Part shown: piece by piece, positions 18,410 through 28,270 of the stretch | Numbering within the stretch: position 1 is the first letter of the stretch | How the letters are laid out: each line of letters begins with the position of its first letter | Origin: Hormoscilla sp. GUM202 | GTDB taxonomy: Bacteria; Cyanobacteriota; Cyanobacteriia; Cyanobacteriales; Desertifilaceae | NCBI GenBank assembly: GCA_005518205.2 | Contig: RFFC02000002.1 | Span: 62,001-126,000 of the forward strand | Reading direction: 5' to 3' | DNA: 64,000 nucleotides | Made by a program: the position numbers and the translations under genes | The notes under the pieces: generated by a model | Told to the model about the DNA's origin: nothing | Database searches by the model: none | Seen by the model: only the letters and a program-made list of their open reading frames with translations

Positions 18410-19537
18410 TCAGGCTGCTAATAGCTGCTGCCCCATTATCCCTTGATAGTACCGGCGCAACTGCCTAGTCGCGGCATCCCAACCCCAGCGTTCTGCTTCG
18501 GCCCGGGCATTGCGCCGCAGGGTTTCTCGTTGTTCCCCATTTTCTAGGAGACGCACTGTGGCTGAGATCGCCCCTTGTGCGTCCGTTGGATCGAATAGAT
18601 AACTGTTCACCCCATCGGTGACAATATCGATTATCCCACCAGTACCGGCGGCCACCACGAGACACCCAGCGGCCATTGCTTCTAATAGCACTAATCCTAA
18701 GGTTTCCGTGCGGGAGGGAAAGATAAAGGCGTCTGCTGAGGCAAAGGCTGAGGCCAGTTCCACACCGTGGAGATAACCGACGAAATGAGTGGGCGTATCG
18801 GCAAAATGGGCTTCCAGGGCCAGGCGATGGGGGCCATCTCCGACTAATGCCAGTCTGGCCTGAGGAATTGCTTCTAAGACTGGTTTGATCCGATCGATTT
18901 CTTTTTCCGCACCCAGACGTCCTACATATAGTAGCAAGGGACTTTCAGGATGTCCTTGGCTGAGGCGCGATCGCATTTCCTTTGATGCCAGTTCCGGATC
19001 GAACAATTCTGTATCCACGCCCCGCTGCCATAGGTCTACTCGTTCTATCCCGTGCGATCGCAGTTCTGATACCATTGCCGTTGAGGTACATAAATTCAGG
19101 TCAGCTTGATTATGGGCCCCTTTGAGCATTTCCCAGAGCACTTGTTCTAGCATTCCTAAACCATAATGCTGTAAATATTTTGGTAGATGGGTATGGTAGG
19201 ATGCTACCAGGGGAATATTCAGGGTCTTGGCATAATATATCCCGCCTAATCCCAATATTGCTGGGTTGGCTACATGCACGATATCAGGCTGAAACTTCTC
19301 CAGGACTTCGCCAATTTCTGGGCGCGGAAACGCCATTTTTAACTCCGGATACCAGGGTAGGGGCATCCAGGATAATCCATGAACTTGGGCCCCTTTGTAT
19401 TCCGTCAGCCCTCCTTCGGGACAGAATATCAGTACCCGATCGCCGTTACGTTGTAAGTGGTCTACTGTATGACGCAGGCGCGTCACTATGCCGTCTACTT
19501 TGGGCAGAAATGTTTCAGTAAAAAGAGCGATGCGCAT
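18410..19537 (-). CDS. sqdX: Sulfoquinovosyltransferase SqdX (GT4)
   Basis: Transfers sulfoquinovose from UDP-sulfoquinovose to diacylglycerol, the last step of sulfolipid (SQDG) synthesis, at the thylakoid/cytoplasmic membrane. The 375-residue GT4 protein starts MRIALFTETFLPKVDGIVTR, contains the acceptor-side HVANPAILGLGG and SYHTHLPKYLQHYGLG, and the GT4 donor block RTETLGLVLLEAMAAGCLVV (E-x7-E). Assignment rests on the SqdX-like N-terminal sequence plus the adjacent sqdB, 156 bp upstream in the same orientation, as in other cyanobacteria. A dispersed palindrome sits in the gap and might affect co-expression. Confidence 0.92.
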   Translation of the reverse strand: MRIALFTETFLPKVDGIVTRLRHTVDHLQRNGDRVLIFCPEGGLTEYKGAQVHGLSWMPLPWYPELKMAFPRPEIGEVLEKFQPDIVHVANPAILGLGGIYYAKTLNIPLVASYHTHLPKYLQHYGLGMLEQVLWEMLKGAHNQADLNLCTSTAMVSELRSHGIERVDLWQRGVDTELFDPELASKEMRSRLSQGHPESPLLLYVGRLGAEKEIDRIKPVLEAIPQARLALVGDGPHRLALEAHFADTPTHFVGYLHGVELASAFASADAFIFPSRTETLGLVLLEAMAAGCLVVAAGTGGIIDIVTDGVNSYLFDPTDAQGAISATVRLLENGEQRETLRRNARAEAERWGWDAATRQLRRYYQGIMGQQLLAA

Positions 19538-19577
19538 AATTGGTTATCGGTCATTTTCTATCGTGTCCAGAGACTTT

Positions 19578-19645
19578 CGTTTCCAGAGCGCCCACCCATG
19601 TCGCTGCCGGGCAGGCGAGCAACAGGGTGGGCGCTCTCGGAAACG
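19578..19645. repeat. Complex palindrome between sqdB and sqdX
   Basis: Second copy of the 12295-12365 element: CGTTTCC...GCCCACCC (19578-19597) pairs with GGGTGGGC...GGAAACG (19625-19645) around the shared core ATGTCGCTGCCGGG. Just upstream at 19561 stands TCGTGTCCAGAGAC, which resembles the outer arm of copy 1. Confidence 0.85.
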
Positions 19646-19693
19646 AGTTGGTCATTTGTCAGTTACCCAGGACAAATGACCAAATACAAAGGA

Positions 19694-20881
<1,188 letters not shown>

Positions 20882-21370
20882 TTAATTGCTTGCCAATCTT
20901 CGGTCAATTTAGCAGGTTTGGGTCACCTTTGGGAAAACTTGCTTTTCCTTTTATAGCATAAATGCCTATAAAATTTAGCTTCTCTTTTCTGCAACTGCTT
21001 CAGTAGGACTGGCGTCCTTTTGGGTCTGCTTTCTACCGGTGACATATTTAATTTATACCAGTGATATGGATTAACTACCGGCAGTAGCATGATTGAGCGC
21101 ATCCCGAAGCCAGACCAGAAAGATGGCAGCATAGCGGCGGCGGTCCTTTGACACGCCCTAGTTAAGTAGTATGACAAAATTAATTACACATAATTGATGC
21201 GCTCCAACCAGATACTGCAAGAAAGTAATGTGTAAATATTTCTGTCCAGGTACTTAACATAACTTAACATAAAAAATCAAAAATATAAAAAATATATAGA
21301 TCAGAGATTACAAAAAAGTCTATTATCTTTGAGTACGTCAGGCTAGTATTAGCCTAGCACCTCAAAATCA
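20882..21370. other. Gene-free divergent promoter region
   Basis: 489 bp between the divergent sqdB and the RTX gene at 21371. An 84-codon frame (20923-21177) lacks recognisable features. The right half is very AT-rich (21270-21330) with direct repeats ACTTAACATA at about 21251 and 21261. Promoters for both genes should lie here, but I cannot place -10/-35 boxes with confidence. Confidence 0.45.
21163..21190. mobile_element. Solo end of the IS630-type element
   Basis: TAAGTAGTATGACAAAATTA and the following bases match the right terminal repeat of the IS630 element at 53161-54339 (TAAGTAGTCAGACAAAATTA as reverse complement) with two mismatches over the first 26 bases. The body and opposite end are absent, so this is a remnant or an excision scar. 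Confidence 0.65.
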
Positions 21371-21976
21371 ATGAGCGCACAACAGACACCTACTAACTCC
21401 TCACAGGAACCTCAGTCGGGCATTCTCCGGCGCGGAAGAAGGTCGAATGACAGCCTCCACGGCGGAAATGGGAACGACACCCTCCACGGCGGAGATGGAT
21501 ATGGACACGACACTCTCTCGGGCGGAGAGGGAGACGACTATCTCGACGGCGGAAAGGGACACGAATCTCTCGCCGGAGGACATGGAGAAGACTCTCTCGA
21601 CGGCGGACATGGAGAGGACACCCTCTACGGCGGAAAGGGGAACGACACCCTCCACGGCGGAGATGGATATGGACACGACACTCTCTCGGGCGGAGAGGGA
21701 GACGACACTCTCATCAGCGGAGAGGGGAACGACTCTCTCATCGGCGGAGGGGGCGCCGATATATTCGTTATCCATGGGGATCACCGTGGTCAGGATACCA
21801 TCATGGACTTTACCCTTGGCGCGGACTCCATCATGCTAACAGGAGGTGTGACTGCCCCAGATCTGCGGTGGCATTTTACGCTAGAAGGTATCTCCATTAA
21901 AATCGAAGGATACTCCGTTGACCTACCTGGCATCGTTGGTTACGGTGTGGCGTCCGTACCGGTGATTGTAGCGTAA
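21371..21976 (+). CDS. Small RTX calcium-binding protein
   Basis: 201 residues. After a 25-residue polar leader there are about ten glycine/aspartate-rich RTX nonapeptides ([22 protein letters not shown] and so on), which fold as a calcium beta-roll. A short C-terminal domain follows ([20 protein letters not shown], then [11 protein letters not shown]), typical of RTX modules exported by type I systems. A 68-bp stretch is duplicated exactly (21471-21538 and 21639-21706), encoding [20 protein letters not shown] twice. Many His residues (YGHD, GHGE) stand in loop positions, unusual for RTX. A strong hairpin terminator follows. No exporter is nearby; the role is unknown. Confidence 0.82.
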   Translation: MSAQQTPTNSSQEPQSGILRRGRRSNDSLHGGNGNDTLHGGDGYGHDTLSGGEGDDYLDGGKGHESLAGGHGEDSLDGGHGEDTLYGGKGNDTLHGGDGYGHDTLSGGEGDDTLISGEGNDSLIGGGGADIFVIHGDHRGQDTIMDFTLGADSIMLTGGVTAPDLRWHFTLEGISIKIEGYSVDLPGIVGYGVASVPVIVA

Positions 21977-21992
21977 CGTAATATTCTTTTAT

Positions 21993-22047
21993 AGGCGTTG
22001 CACAATTACGGGACGATGGGCATTCATCCCCAAAATGTGCAACGCCT
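21993..22047 (+). terminator. Hairpin terminator after the small RTX gene
   Basis: AGGCGTTGCAC (21993-22003) pairs perfectly with GTGCAACGCCT (22037-22047), followed by CTTTATATT. A smaller GGGACGATGGG/CATCCCC hairpin lies in the loop. It starts 17 bp after the stop codon. Confidence 0.8.
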
Positions 22048-22082
22048 CTTTATATTCCAGGTAACTGCTAACTGTGTTTACA

Positions 22083-22329
22083 ATGGCACTCGTTCAACCA
22101 GACGCTATTCAGACACCAGCCTTTCCTCTAGACCTGTTTGAGGCGATCGCCGCCCCTCGTTCCCACGGCTCTGCCTGGGAACGGGATGCACCGGTTGAGT
22201 CTCCGGACGAAACCCAACTTACGCACTGCCCATCATGGTGGTAATAAACCGGTTCGCTTGCGCCGGTTCAACCAGACGCTATTCAGACACCAGCCTTTCC
22301 TCTAGACCTGTTTGAGGCGATCGCCGCCC
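22083..22329 (+). repeat. 64-bp direct repeat flanking a REP-containing spacer
   Basis: 22092-22155 and 22266-22329 are identical 64-mers (GTTCAACCAGACGCTATTC...). The 110-bp spacer begins with a CGTTCCC...GGGAACG palindrome (22158-22183). The first copy is preceded by an ATG (22083) and reads MALVQPDAIQTPAFPLDLFE; joined to the tail of the second copy it would end AIAALKHD. It may be the 5' end of a lost gene, or a short gene split by duplication plus insertion. Confidence 0.8.
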
Positions 22330-22414
22330 TGAAACACGATTGATTAATTATCGGTTGGTCTTGTGCGTTTCGGTGACGGCAGAAGCGTGTTCCAGAACGA
22401 GAAGGCGATCTCCC

Positions 22415-22452
22415 TTGACAGGGGTGATATTCTATTTATACACCCCTGTCAA
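22415..22452. repeat. TTGACAGGGG palindrome, copy 2
   Basis: TTGACAGGGG (22415-22424) and CCCCTGTCAA (22443-22452) form a perfect 10-bp stem. It is the same family as 18219-18257. Confidence 0.85.
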
Positions 22453-22978
22453 AGGACATCGGGGAGACAACAGGTATTGGAGAAAGTTCAAGTCTTTGAG
22501 GCGAGAAAGTCAGTCGTCAAAATTTAACTTGGGTCGTGGGAGGCGGAGTGCGGTAATCCTTTTCTGCAATGGGTCATGGATACATTGCGCTGGGTTGTTC
22601 TTGTTGTGCTGCGGCCCGAAAAAATTATCCAGTCATCTGGATGCACCGGTTCGTACAGCCATGGAAATTGGGAATTGATTTTTTGGGAACTCCCATACAG
22701 AAAATATTGAGCGCGAAAACAAAGATTGCTCCTACCGCTGGCAGCGGTATTATACTTATAATGAGAACAGCCATATAGCGTTTTTAAATCTGGTGAGGTA
22801 TAGCATAATGATGCTACCACGCTTTGGTGCCAATAACGCTGCGCTGGGAGCGCAGCCATAGAATGTCAACACGACTGTACCTCACGCGAGCGTAAAATCC
22901 GCTCCGGAACCCAGTCAACACTACGCTCGCTCGTCATGAGCGAGAACGGCTAACTCCGGATGCTGCTCTAAACTATTG

Positions 22979-23076
22979 TCGCGGGTTATCAAATGGCAGC
23001 AAACCCGCGAGCCTGGGTCGAGCGAGACCAGGGAGACCCCACTGTGGCTCTGTGAAAGGGTTTGATGCCATTTTAC
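22979..23076. repeat. Dispersed ~100 bp repeat, copy 2
   Basis: Matches 13391-13510 from GTCGCGGGTTATCAAATGGC to TTTGATGCCATTTTAC, minus a ~24-bp internal segment. It ends 52 bp upstream of the deoC start, so it may supply part of the leader. Confidence 0.8.
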
Positions 23077-23127
23077 GCCTATTTTTTCTTCTTCGTCCCG
23101 ATAAGCAGTCACTTTTGTGAGGTAGTA

Positions 23128-23811
23128 ATGGTGCTCGACTATCCCGATATTGACATTACCCAGTATATTGAGCACTCGCTGCTGCATCCTACCGCTACCC
23201 CCCAACAGGTAGCCCAGTGGTGTGAAGAAGCAGAGCAGATGAATTTTATCACAGTCTGTGTAGCTCCTGCCTATGTGCGTCAAGCTGCCGATATCCTCCA
23301 CGGTAAAGCACCCAAAGTCTGTACTGTGATTGGCTTTCCCGCTGGCGCTACTACCGCAGCAGTCAAGCTATACGAAGCTATGGAGGCTGTAGAACATGGG
23401 GCAGTTGAGCTAGATGTCATGCTCAACCTAGGATTGTTGAAAGCCGGGAAATCTGAAGCAGTCCACCGGGAAATTGCCCAAATCTGTGAGGAAACTGGTC
23501 AAACTGTTAAGGCTATTTTGGAAACAACTTTGCTGACAGACGCGGAAAAACGACTGGCAGCGGAAATTTGTTTAGATGCTGGCGTGGCTTTCTTGAAAAC
23601 CTGCACTGGCTGGAATAAAGGGGCCACAGTGGCAGATGTGCGACTTCTCCAGCAATTAACTAAGGGACAAGTAGGGATTAAAGCATCGGGGGGTATTTGG
23701 AATCTAGAGCAAGCCTATAACCTAGTTATGGCCGGTGCTACCCGATTGGGAACCTCACGCGGTCCTGATTTGCTGACTGGGTACAAACTCGCTTCAGAGG
23801 CTGATGGCTAA
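23128..23811 (+). CDS. deoC: Deoxyribose-phosphate aldolase
   Basis: Cleaves 2-deoxyribose-5-phosphate to glyceraldehyde-3-phosphate and acetaldehyde in nucleoside catabolism. A class I aldolase with a TIM barrel, 227 residues. Visible signatures are [12 protein letters not shown], the VCVAPAYV strand, [14 protein letters not shown], and [11 protein letters not shown] with the catalytic Asp. KAILETTLL follows, then the Schiff-base Lys in [14 protein letters not shown] and the second Lys in VGIKASGGI, and TRLGTSRG closes the phosphate site. The ATG at 23128 is preceded by GTGAGGTAG. Upstream in-frame codons run into the dispersed repeat and are not native. recO follows 42 bp downstream in the same direction, probably one transcript. 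Confidence 0.96.
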   Translation: MVLDYPDIDITQYIEHSLLHPTATPQQVAQWCEEAEQMNFITVCVAPAYVRQAADILHGKAPKVCTVIGFPAGATTAAVKLYEAMEAVEHGAVELDVMLNLGLLKAGKSEAVHREIAQICEETGQTVKAILETTLLTDAEKRLAAEICLDAGVAFLKTCTGWNKGATVADVRLLQQLTKGQVGIKASGGIWNLEQAYNLVMAGATRLGTSRGPDLLTGYKLASEADG

Positions 23812-23853
23812 TGGTAATGCACGATTAACAATGAACCATTAGCAATAATTAAC

Positions 23854-24831
23854 ATGAGTCGTACTTACAAAGCAACTGGAATTAATCTCAAAGGGATGCC
23901 CCTGGGAGAGTATGACCGGCTGTTAACGATTTTAACCCCTGAGTTTGGTGTAATTCGGGCCGTGGCACCGGGGGCCCGGAAGCATAAATCTCAATTCGCT
24001 GGCCGGAGTGGGTTATTTGTGGTCAATCATCTGCTGATTGCTCAGGGACGTAACCTCGATAAAATTACTCAAGCCCAAACGCTGGAATCCTATCCAGGTT
24101 TGTCTGCAAATCTGACTAAGTTGACCGCTAGTCAATACTTGGCAGAACTGGTGCTGCTTCAAGCTTTGAGTGGCCAGCCCCAAGAGGAACTTTATGAGTT
24201 ACTCAGCGAACATCTCCGACGCTTGGAGAATGCACCAATACATACTGTCATCGCCCACTTAACCCAGGCGGTCTTTCACCTACTGGCGATCGCAGGTATC
24301 GGTCCCCAAGTGCAGTTGTGCTGCATTACCCAACAGCCCCTCACCCCAGATTTTACTAACCCTAACTGGTACGTTGGCTTTAACGTGCTAGCGGGTGGCA
24401 CTGTTATGGCATCAGCGATCGGCCCGCGGACGGTCCGAAAAATCGCAGATCGGCTTCCTGCTGCCAGACCACTCCCGCAGGCGATCGGCCTGCGGACAGT
24501 CCGAAAAATCGGCCCGCGGACGGTCCGAAAAATCGCACAGAGGACCGAGGAGGAAGGGGCTCAAGAGTCGGCTAAGTTAGAGTATGATAACCAAAGTGGC
24601 CAAAAAATGTCAAGCCAAAGGGCGCTACATGCGCGCATCAATGCCACCGAATTAGCCTTGCTCCAGCAGCTAGCTGCTCCGGAATTGCCTAAGCAAAAGA
24701 TAGTAACCAGCAATATATGGCGCAGGTTAGAACAAATTCTGCGCCAGTATGCCGAATATCATTTCGATCGACAGATCCGCGCTGCGGCCTTAATAGATAC
24801 TTGTTTTCCAATATGGTCGGGGGAGGGCTAG
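23854..24831 (+). CDS. recO: DNA repair protein RecO with a repeat-expanded loop
   Basis: Loads RecA with RecF/RecR in the RecFOR recombination pathway. The N-terminal OB fold is clear (YKATGINLKGMPLGEYDRLL, then APGARKHKSQFAGRSG), followed by the helical domain (SQYLAELVLLQALSGQPQEE) and C-terminal ATELALLQQLA...YAEYHFDRQIRA. The normal zinc-finger/linker region around residues 187-230 is replaced or extended by the thrice-repeated peptide IG[PL]RTVRKI. This is encoded by a dispersed DNA repeat (24415-24537) that keeps the frame. The last residues (CFPIWSGEG) overlap the 3' end of an antisense group II intron fragment, so the native C-terminus may be altered. Probably still functional but unusual. 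Confidence 0.9.
   Translation: MSRTYKATGINLKGMPLGEYDRLLTILTPEFGVIRAVAPGARKHKSQFAGRSGLFVVNHLLIAQGRNLDKITQAQTLESYPGLSANLTKLTASQYLAELVLLQALSGQPQEELYELLSEHLRRLENAPIHTVIAHLTQAVFHLLAIAGIGPQVQLCCITQQPLTPDFTNPNWYVGFNVLAGGTVMASAIGPRTVRKIADRLPAARPLPQAIGLRTVRKIGPRTVRKIAQRTEEEGAQESAKLEYDNQSGQKMSSQRALHARINATELALLQQLAAPELPKQKIVTSNIWRRLEQILRQYAEYHFDRQIRAAALIDTCFPIWSGEG
24415..24537 (+). repeat. Three palindromic repeat units inside recO, in frame
   Basis: The unit GCGATCGGCCCGCGGACGGT...CCGAAAAATCGC occurs at 24415-24446, about 24481-24510 and 24510-24537 (the last two overlapping). Its arms GCGAT and ATCGC flank a central CCGCGG. All copies keep the recO frame. Confidence 0.85.
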
Positions 24832-25069
24832 GAATCGCTTCCTAACCCTCCCTTACTGAGGTTTGTAGTGAGGACTTCCGTCCTCACTACAAACCTCAGA
24901 AAAATCGAAACCGGGCTTGCGACTTTCACCGCACCCGGCTACTGGTTGGTAAGCTGTTGTCATCAGTAGGATTGCTTGGGGTTACCCCGGTTGTCCCTTA
25001 CCTCATGAAATTTTTACCCCTTATGATAATGCCTAATTATGGGACCGAAGAACGATTGACACCTCTAGA
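24820..25069 (-). mobile_element. Group II intron A, 3' fragment (antisense)
   Basis: On the minus strand, 24907-24942 reads as group II domain V (GCCGGGTGCGGTGAAAGTCG followed by CAAGCCCGG), and 24821-24852 as the domain VI stem. Between them a 20-bp perfect palindrome (24856-24899) has inserted. The fragment aligns with intron C (25387-26307) for its last ~250 nt only and is cut off exactly where intron B begins. It overlaps the end of recO. Confidence 0.85.
24856..24899. repeat. 20-bp perfect palindrome (GTAGTGAGGAC family)
   Basis: CTGAGGTTTGTAGTGAGGAC pairs without mismatch with 24880-24899 around TTCC. The same family (TTTGTAGTGAGGACTTNAGTC) occurs at 42779-42798 and 43050 onward (split by the MITE), at 43080-43105, and at 47373-47400 in the NTRC gene. 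Confidence 0.9.
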
Positions 25070-26866
25070 GTGCGATTCGTTCTAGCCTAACGTAATCAAA
25101 TACGGAACGCTAGCCCAAGAAATTGGGAACTCTGACAGCATGGGGGTTAAATTCCCCTCCCTCTAGGTACGGGGGTGACACCGGTCCTCGGTGCTGCGAA
25201 GTGACATCATTGTGGTGCTAAGCGAGGACTTAAATGTAGGATAGCTGGCAGCTATCGCCGGTGACGCCGCTAGGAAAGATACCCAAGGTTAGAGCAGGCA
25301 AACATATGCAAGCCTCGTTAAGTAAAACCAGCGGAATAAGGCTATATACGCTGGCCTAAAAAGGAAATGGTAGCTAGTATTAGGTCGGGGTCGAGCTGAG
25401 AGTCTCCTCTCAACCCTCCCATTCGGAACCGGACTTGCGACTTTCACCGCAGTCGGCTACTGGTTGGTAAGCCGATGTCACTGGTAGCCGTTGATTGGAT
25501 TACTCCTTTCTGGCCTTGTCCCATGAAATTTCTCCCCTTCTGGTGGTCGTAATTGACTAAATTTATGCCTAACCCGGGCGGTTCGTGACGGGAGAACTGC
25601 CAAACCCATGAGTGCCACTCTTTATTAACATGAATCCCTATAAAATAGGAATGCGCTAGTTTTTACCTGGTCAGGGCTTTAGTCCATTATATTTACCTTT
25701 CGGATTTCTCCTCCGGCTCTGTATCATGTTTAGGGTTACTTTCTCCCAAGACTTCTTACCATATCCGTCCTATGTCAGCATATCCTCGAGCGTTACCTCG
25801 GGCATTGGCTTTTTAGGACATCCCCCCCCCTGTGGCTTTCGCTTATCATCTAACTTGTCTCCCTCCCTTCCTACCCACCCGGAGACAGCACACAGGAGGT
25901 TATTTCGTTCCTTGATACCATTATTGATGCTTTTAGGCCCCTACAATACCCCGGGAGTTCTTTGAGCACGTTGTTAGCCAGAAGACAAGACTAACACTAA
26001 CTACCATTTCCCTTTTGGGCCAGCGATACAGCCTTATTGCGCTGGTTCATCTTAACGAGGCTTAAATAGGTTCGCTTTTCTAGCCATGAGCATCTTTCCT
26101 TAGCGGATTTACCGGCGATAGCTGCCAGTTCTCCTACATTTGAGTCCTTGCTTCACACCGCAGTGATGTCACTCCGCAGCATTAAGGACCGGTGTCTCTC
26201 CCGTACTTGGAGGGGGGGATTTGGACCCCCATGGTACCAAAGTTACTGGCTAATGGGACCAGCCAGGCTTTCACTGGTTTTTCAGCTTATACCTGAACGA
26301 ATCGCACGTCTTTCTAGATGGCTAGTATAGTACTCAAACAGCTCCCGGGGTAGAGTGTGGACCTCAAGGTATCGTGAAATGTTGTTAGGGAACGAAGTAA
26401 CCTCCCGTGCGCTGTCTGCTCAACCGGGCAGACCAGTTAGATGTTAAGCGTAAGCCACGGGGGGAGGGATGGCCCAAGAAGCGAATGCCCGGGGTAATTC
26501 CTGGGATAACGTCTACAGTAATGTAGATGATGCTGGGTAGCCAGCGCTGACGTGGGTCGGTGATACTAGGAAACTGCTGGAATGAGTAATCCTAAAACGC
26601 CACGGAACTAATCCGAAACGCAAGTGGAGGATAAGGTATGGATAACTGGTAAAACTGACTTGAGAATGGTGATCCTAACGGTTATCAGAAGAACCACTCA
26701 CCAAACCAGGAAAGGGAAGAAAAGACAGGCGGCAAGGGCTAACGGGAGCAATCCCTATAAAGTCTACCTATGATAAGGGCCTAGTACCCAGTAGCCGGAT
26801 GCGGTGAAAGTCGCAAGTCCGGTTCCGAAAGGGAGGGTCGGGAAGCGATTCCCGGCTCGACCCCAG
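25070..26866 (+). mobile_element. Group II intron B, ORF-less, interrupted by intron C
   Basis: The 5' end GTGCGATTCGTTCTAGCC (25070) is the usual GTGCG-type group II start. Domain I elements follow (CCGGTCCTCGGTGCTGCGAA, GCAGCTATCGCCGGTGACGC). The intron is interrupted at 25386/26308 and resumes with GCTAGTATAGTACTCAAACA, then the conserved GAACGAAGTAACCTCC and CGTCTACAGTAATGTAGATG stretches. Domain V is at 26792-26826 (AGCCGGATGCGGTGAAAGTC) and domain VI at 26831-26864. There is no reverse transcriptase/maturase ORF, so excluding the insert it is about 876 nt. It ends a few bases before the start codon of the MFS pseudogene. Mobility or splicing would need a maturase in trans. Confidence 0.9.
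25387..26307 (-). mobile_element. Group II intron C, ORF-less, antisense inside intron B
   Basis: Reading the minus strand from 26307: GTGCGATTCGTTCAGG, then the same ordered blocks as intron B (ACACCGGTCCTTAATGCTGC, GGCAGCTATCGCCGGTAAAT, TTAAGCCTCGTTAAG). Domain V is at 25426-25460 (GCCGACTGCGGTGAAAGTCG) and the domain VI stem ends in GCTCGACCCC at 25387. About 921 nt, no maturase ORF. It lies in a domain I loop of B in the opposite orientation. B flanks match on both sides, so C inserted into B. Confidence 0.9.
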
Positions 26867-26869
26867 CCT

Positions 26870-28203
26870 ATGAGAGAAGCACAACTATCCACTCTGGAAT
26901 TGGACTCTGATGATGAAAAACATGATAATCCCCCAGAGCCAGAACCTCCGACTGGGTTCGGTGCTGTACTGAAAAACCGGAATTTCCTCACACTCTGGAG
27001 TGGTCAAGTATTTTCCCAGCTAGCAGATAAAGTGTATCTAGTGCTGATGATTGCTCTGATTGCAAGCCGCTTTCAAAACGAAAATCAGACAATCAGCGGC
27101 TGGGTATCAGCGATTATGATTGCTTTTACCATCCCAGCGGTGCTGTTTGGTTCCTCGCAGGAGTGTTTGTCGATCGCTGGTCGAAAAAGGCTGTGCTGGT
27201 ATTGACAAATATCCTGCGAGGGATATTGGTGTTGATAGTGCCACTGTTGCTATGGTTTTCCCAGGGGGCAACAGGGGCTTTATCGTGTCCAGACGCAGAA
27301 CAGTCGGCAATTCCACTGATTGTAGAACGCTGTCATTTGCTGCCAGCAAACTCCCTGTACAATACGGGAAGTTGATCTGGTATATTTGTATATGTTTGTG
27401 CCAGTGCGGGATATTCGGTAGAATCACCTCCTCTGCCCATGGACAAAATTACTGGTAACATTGATATTGGTAAAGAACTGGTGGTGGGTGGCTCTTATTG
27501 TGTCGCAGGTCTGCTGCTGTTGCTGCTGAAGACGGGGGAAAAACTGGCCCCAACAGACCAGGAACATCCCCATGTTTGGCAAGATATCCGGTGCGCTATT
27601 TGGGAGAAAACCGGCTCGTCCGCAACGCCCTACTCCAACTGGTAATTTTGTTTTCAGTGTTTGCGGCCTTAGCAGTTTTAGCCGTGCGGATGGCAGAGGT
27701 AATCCCGGAGATGAAAGCCGAACAGTTTGGCTTCTTGCTAGCATCTGCTGGGATCGGGATCTCGCATGGCTGCGCCACGCTGCGCGATCGGTGCGGCCAT
27801 ACTCGGTAATTTTGGTCAGGGCATGGGGCTAAGAGCCCAGCTGAGTCTGATTGGTTCGGTAGGTATGGCAGCATCCTTAATTATCCTCTCTCTATGTACC
27901 CAACAGCTGTGGGCTGCCTTGCTTGTAATTACCTGTTTGGGAGTCTTTGCTGCTATGGTGGGCGTGCCGATGCAAACCACTATCCAGGCACAAACCCCTG
28001 AAGCTATGCGGGGGAAAGTATTCGGACTTCAGAATAATGCTGTCAATATCGCCTTGAGTCTGCCCTTAGCTCTGGCTGGCGTGGCAGAAACTTGGTTGGG
28101 ATTAAATGTGGTGTTTTTGTCTTTGGCTGCCCTGGTACTCGCAGGAGGGCTCTCAACCTGGTATATTGCCAAAGGAGTTAATACTCCAGAGTCCGCTGTT
28201 TAA
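26870..28203 (+). pseudogene. Major facilitator superfamily transporter, frameshifted
   Basis: The frame opens at 26870 (MREAQLSTLELDSDDEKHDN) with TGFGAVLKNRNFLTLWSGQV, the typical first helix of MFS_3-type cyanobacterial transporters. It shifts near 27150 (LAGVFVDRWSKKAVLVLTNI), loses about 100 bp around 27290-27440, and shifts again at 27500-27650 (GENRLVRNALLQLVIL). It is broken once more by the palindrome at 27766-27785 and finishes in frame as GNFGQGMGLRAQLSLIGSVG to KGVNTPESAV. Hydrophobic helices are recognisable throughout, but no complete product is possible. It lies directly downstream of intron B. Confidence 0.85.
27766..27785. repeat. ATGGCTGCGCCACGCTGCGC repeat inside the MFS pseudogene
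   Basis: Exact reverse complement of the copies at 12704-12723 and 44848-44867 (GCGCAGCGTGGCGCAGCCAT); looser relatives at 22836-22859 and 42936-42959. Here it falls between AGIGI and GAAILGN of the transporter and changes the frame. Confidence 0.9.
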
Positions 28204-28270
28204 GTTAGCTTCTAGCGCTCCTATCGTCGCACACTACGTATTAGCAATTAGCGCAACTGGCAAGAGCTGA

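Larger units (their letters stand above)
22330..23127. other. Gene-free region upstream of deoC with repeats
   Basis: About 800 bp without a convincing gene; a 112-codon frame (22340-22678) is Arg/Ser/Cys-rich and looks non-coding. Contents: TTGACAGGGG palindrome copy 2 (22415-22452), a CGCTGCGCTGGGAGCGCAGCCAT repeat (22836-22859) and the dispersed repeat at 22979-23076. The deoC promoter probably overlaps the last repeat. Confidence 0.5.

Noticed and set aside
20923-21177. 84-codon minus-strand gene before sqdB
   Set aside because: It overlaps the IS630 end remnant and the expected promoter region and has no recognisable features.
22340-22859. Plus and minus frames of about 110 codons upstream of deoC
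   Set aside because: Rich in Arg/Cys/Ser, overlapping each other and spanning known palindromes; no sign of selection on coding.
25726-26330. Protein-coding frames inside the intron region
   Set aside because: They lie in domain I-IV of an antisense group II intron and contain none of the reverse transcriptase motifs expected of a maturase.
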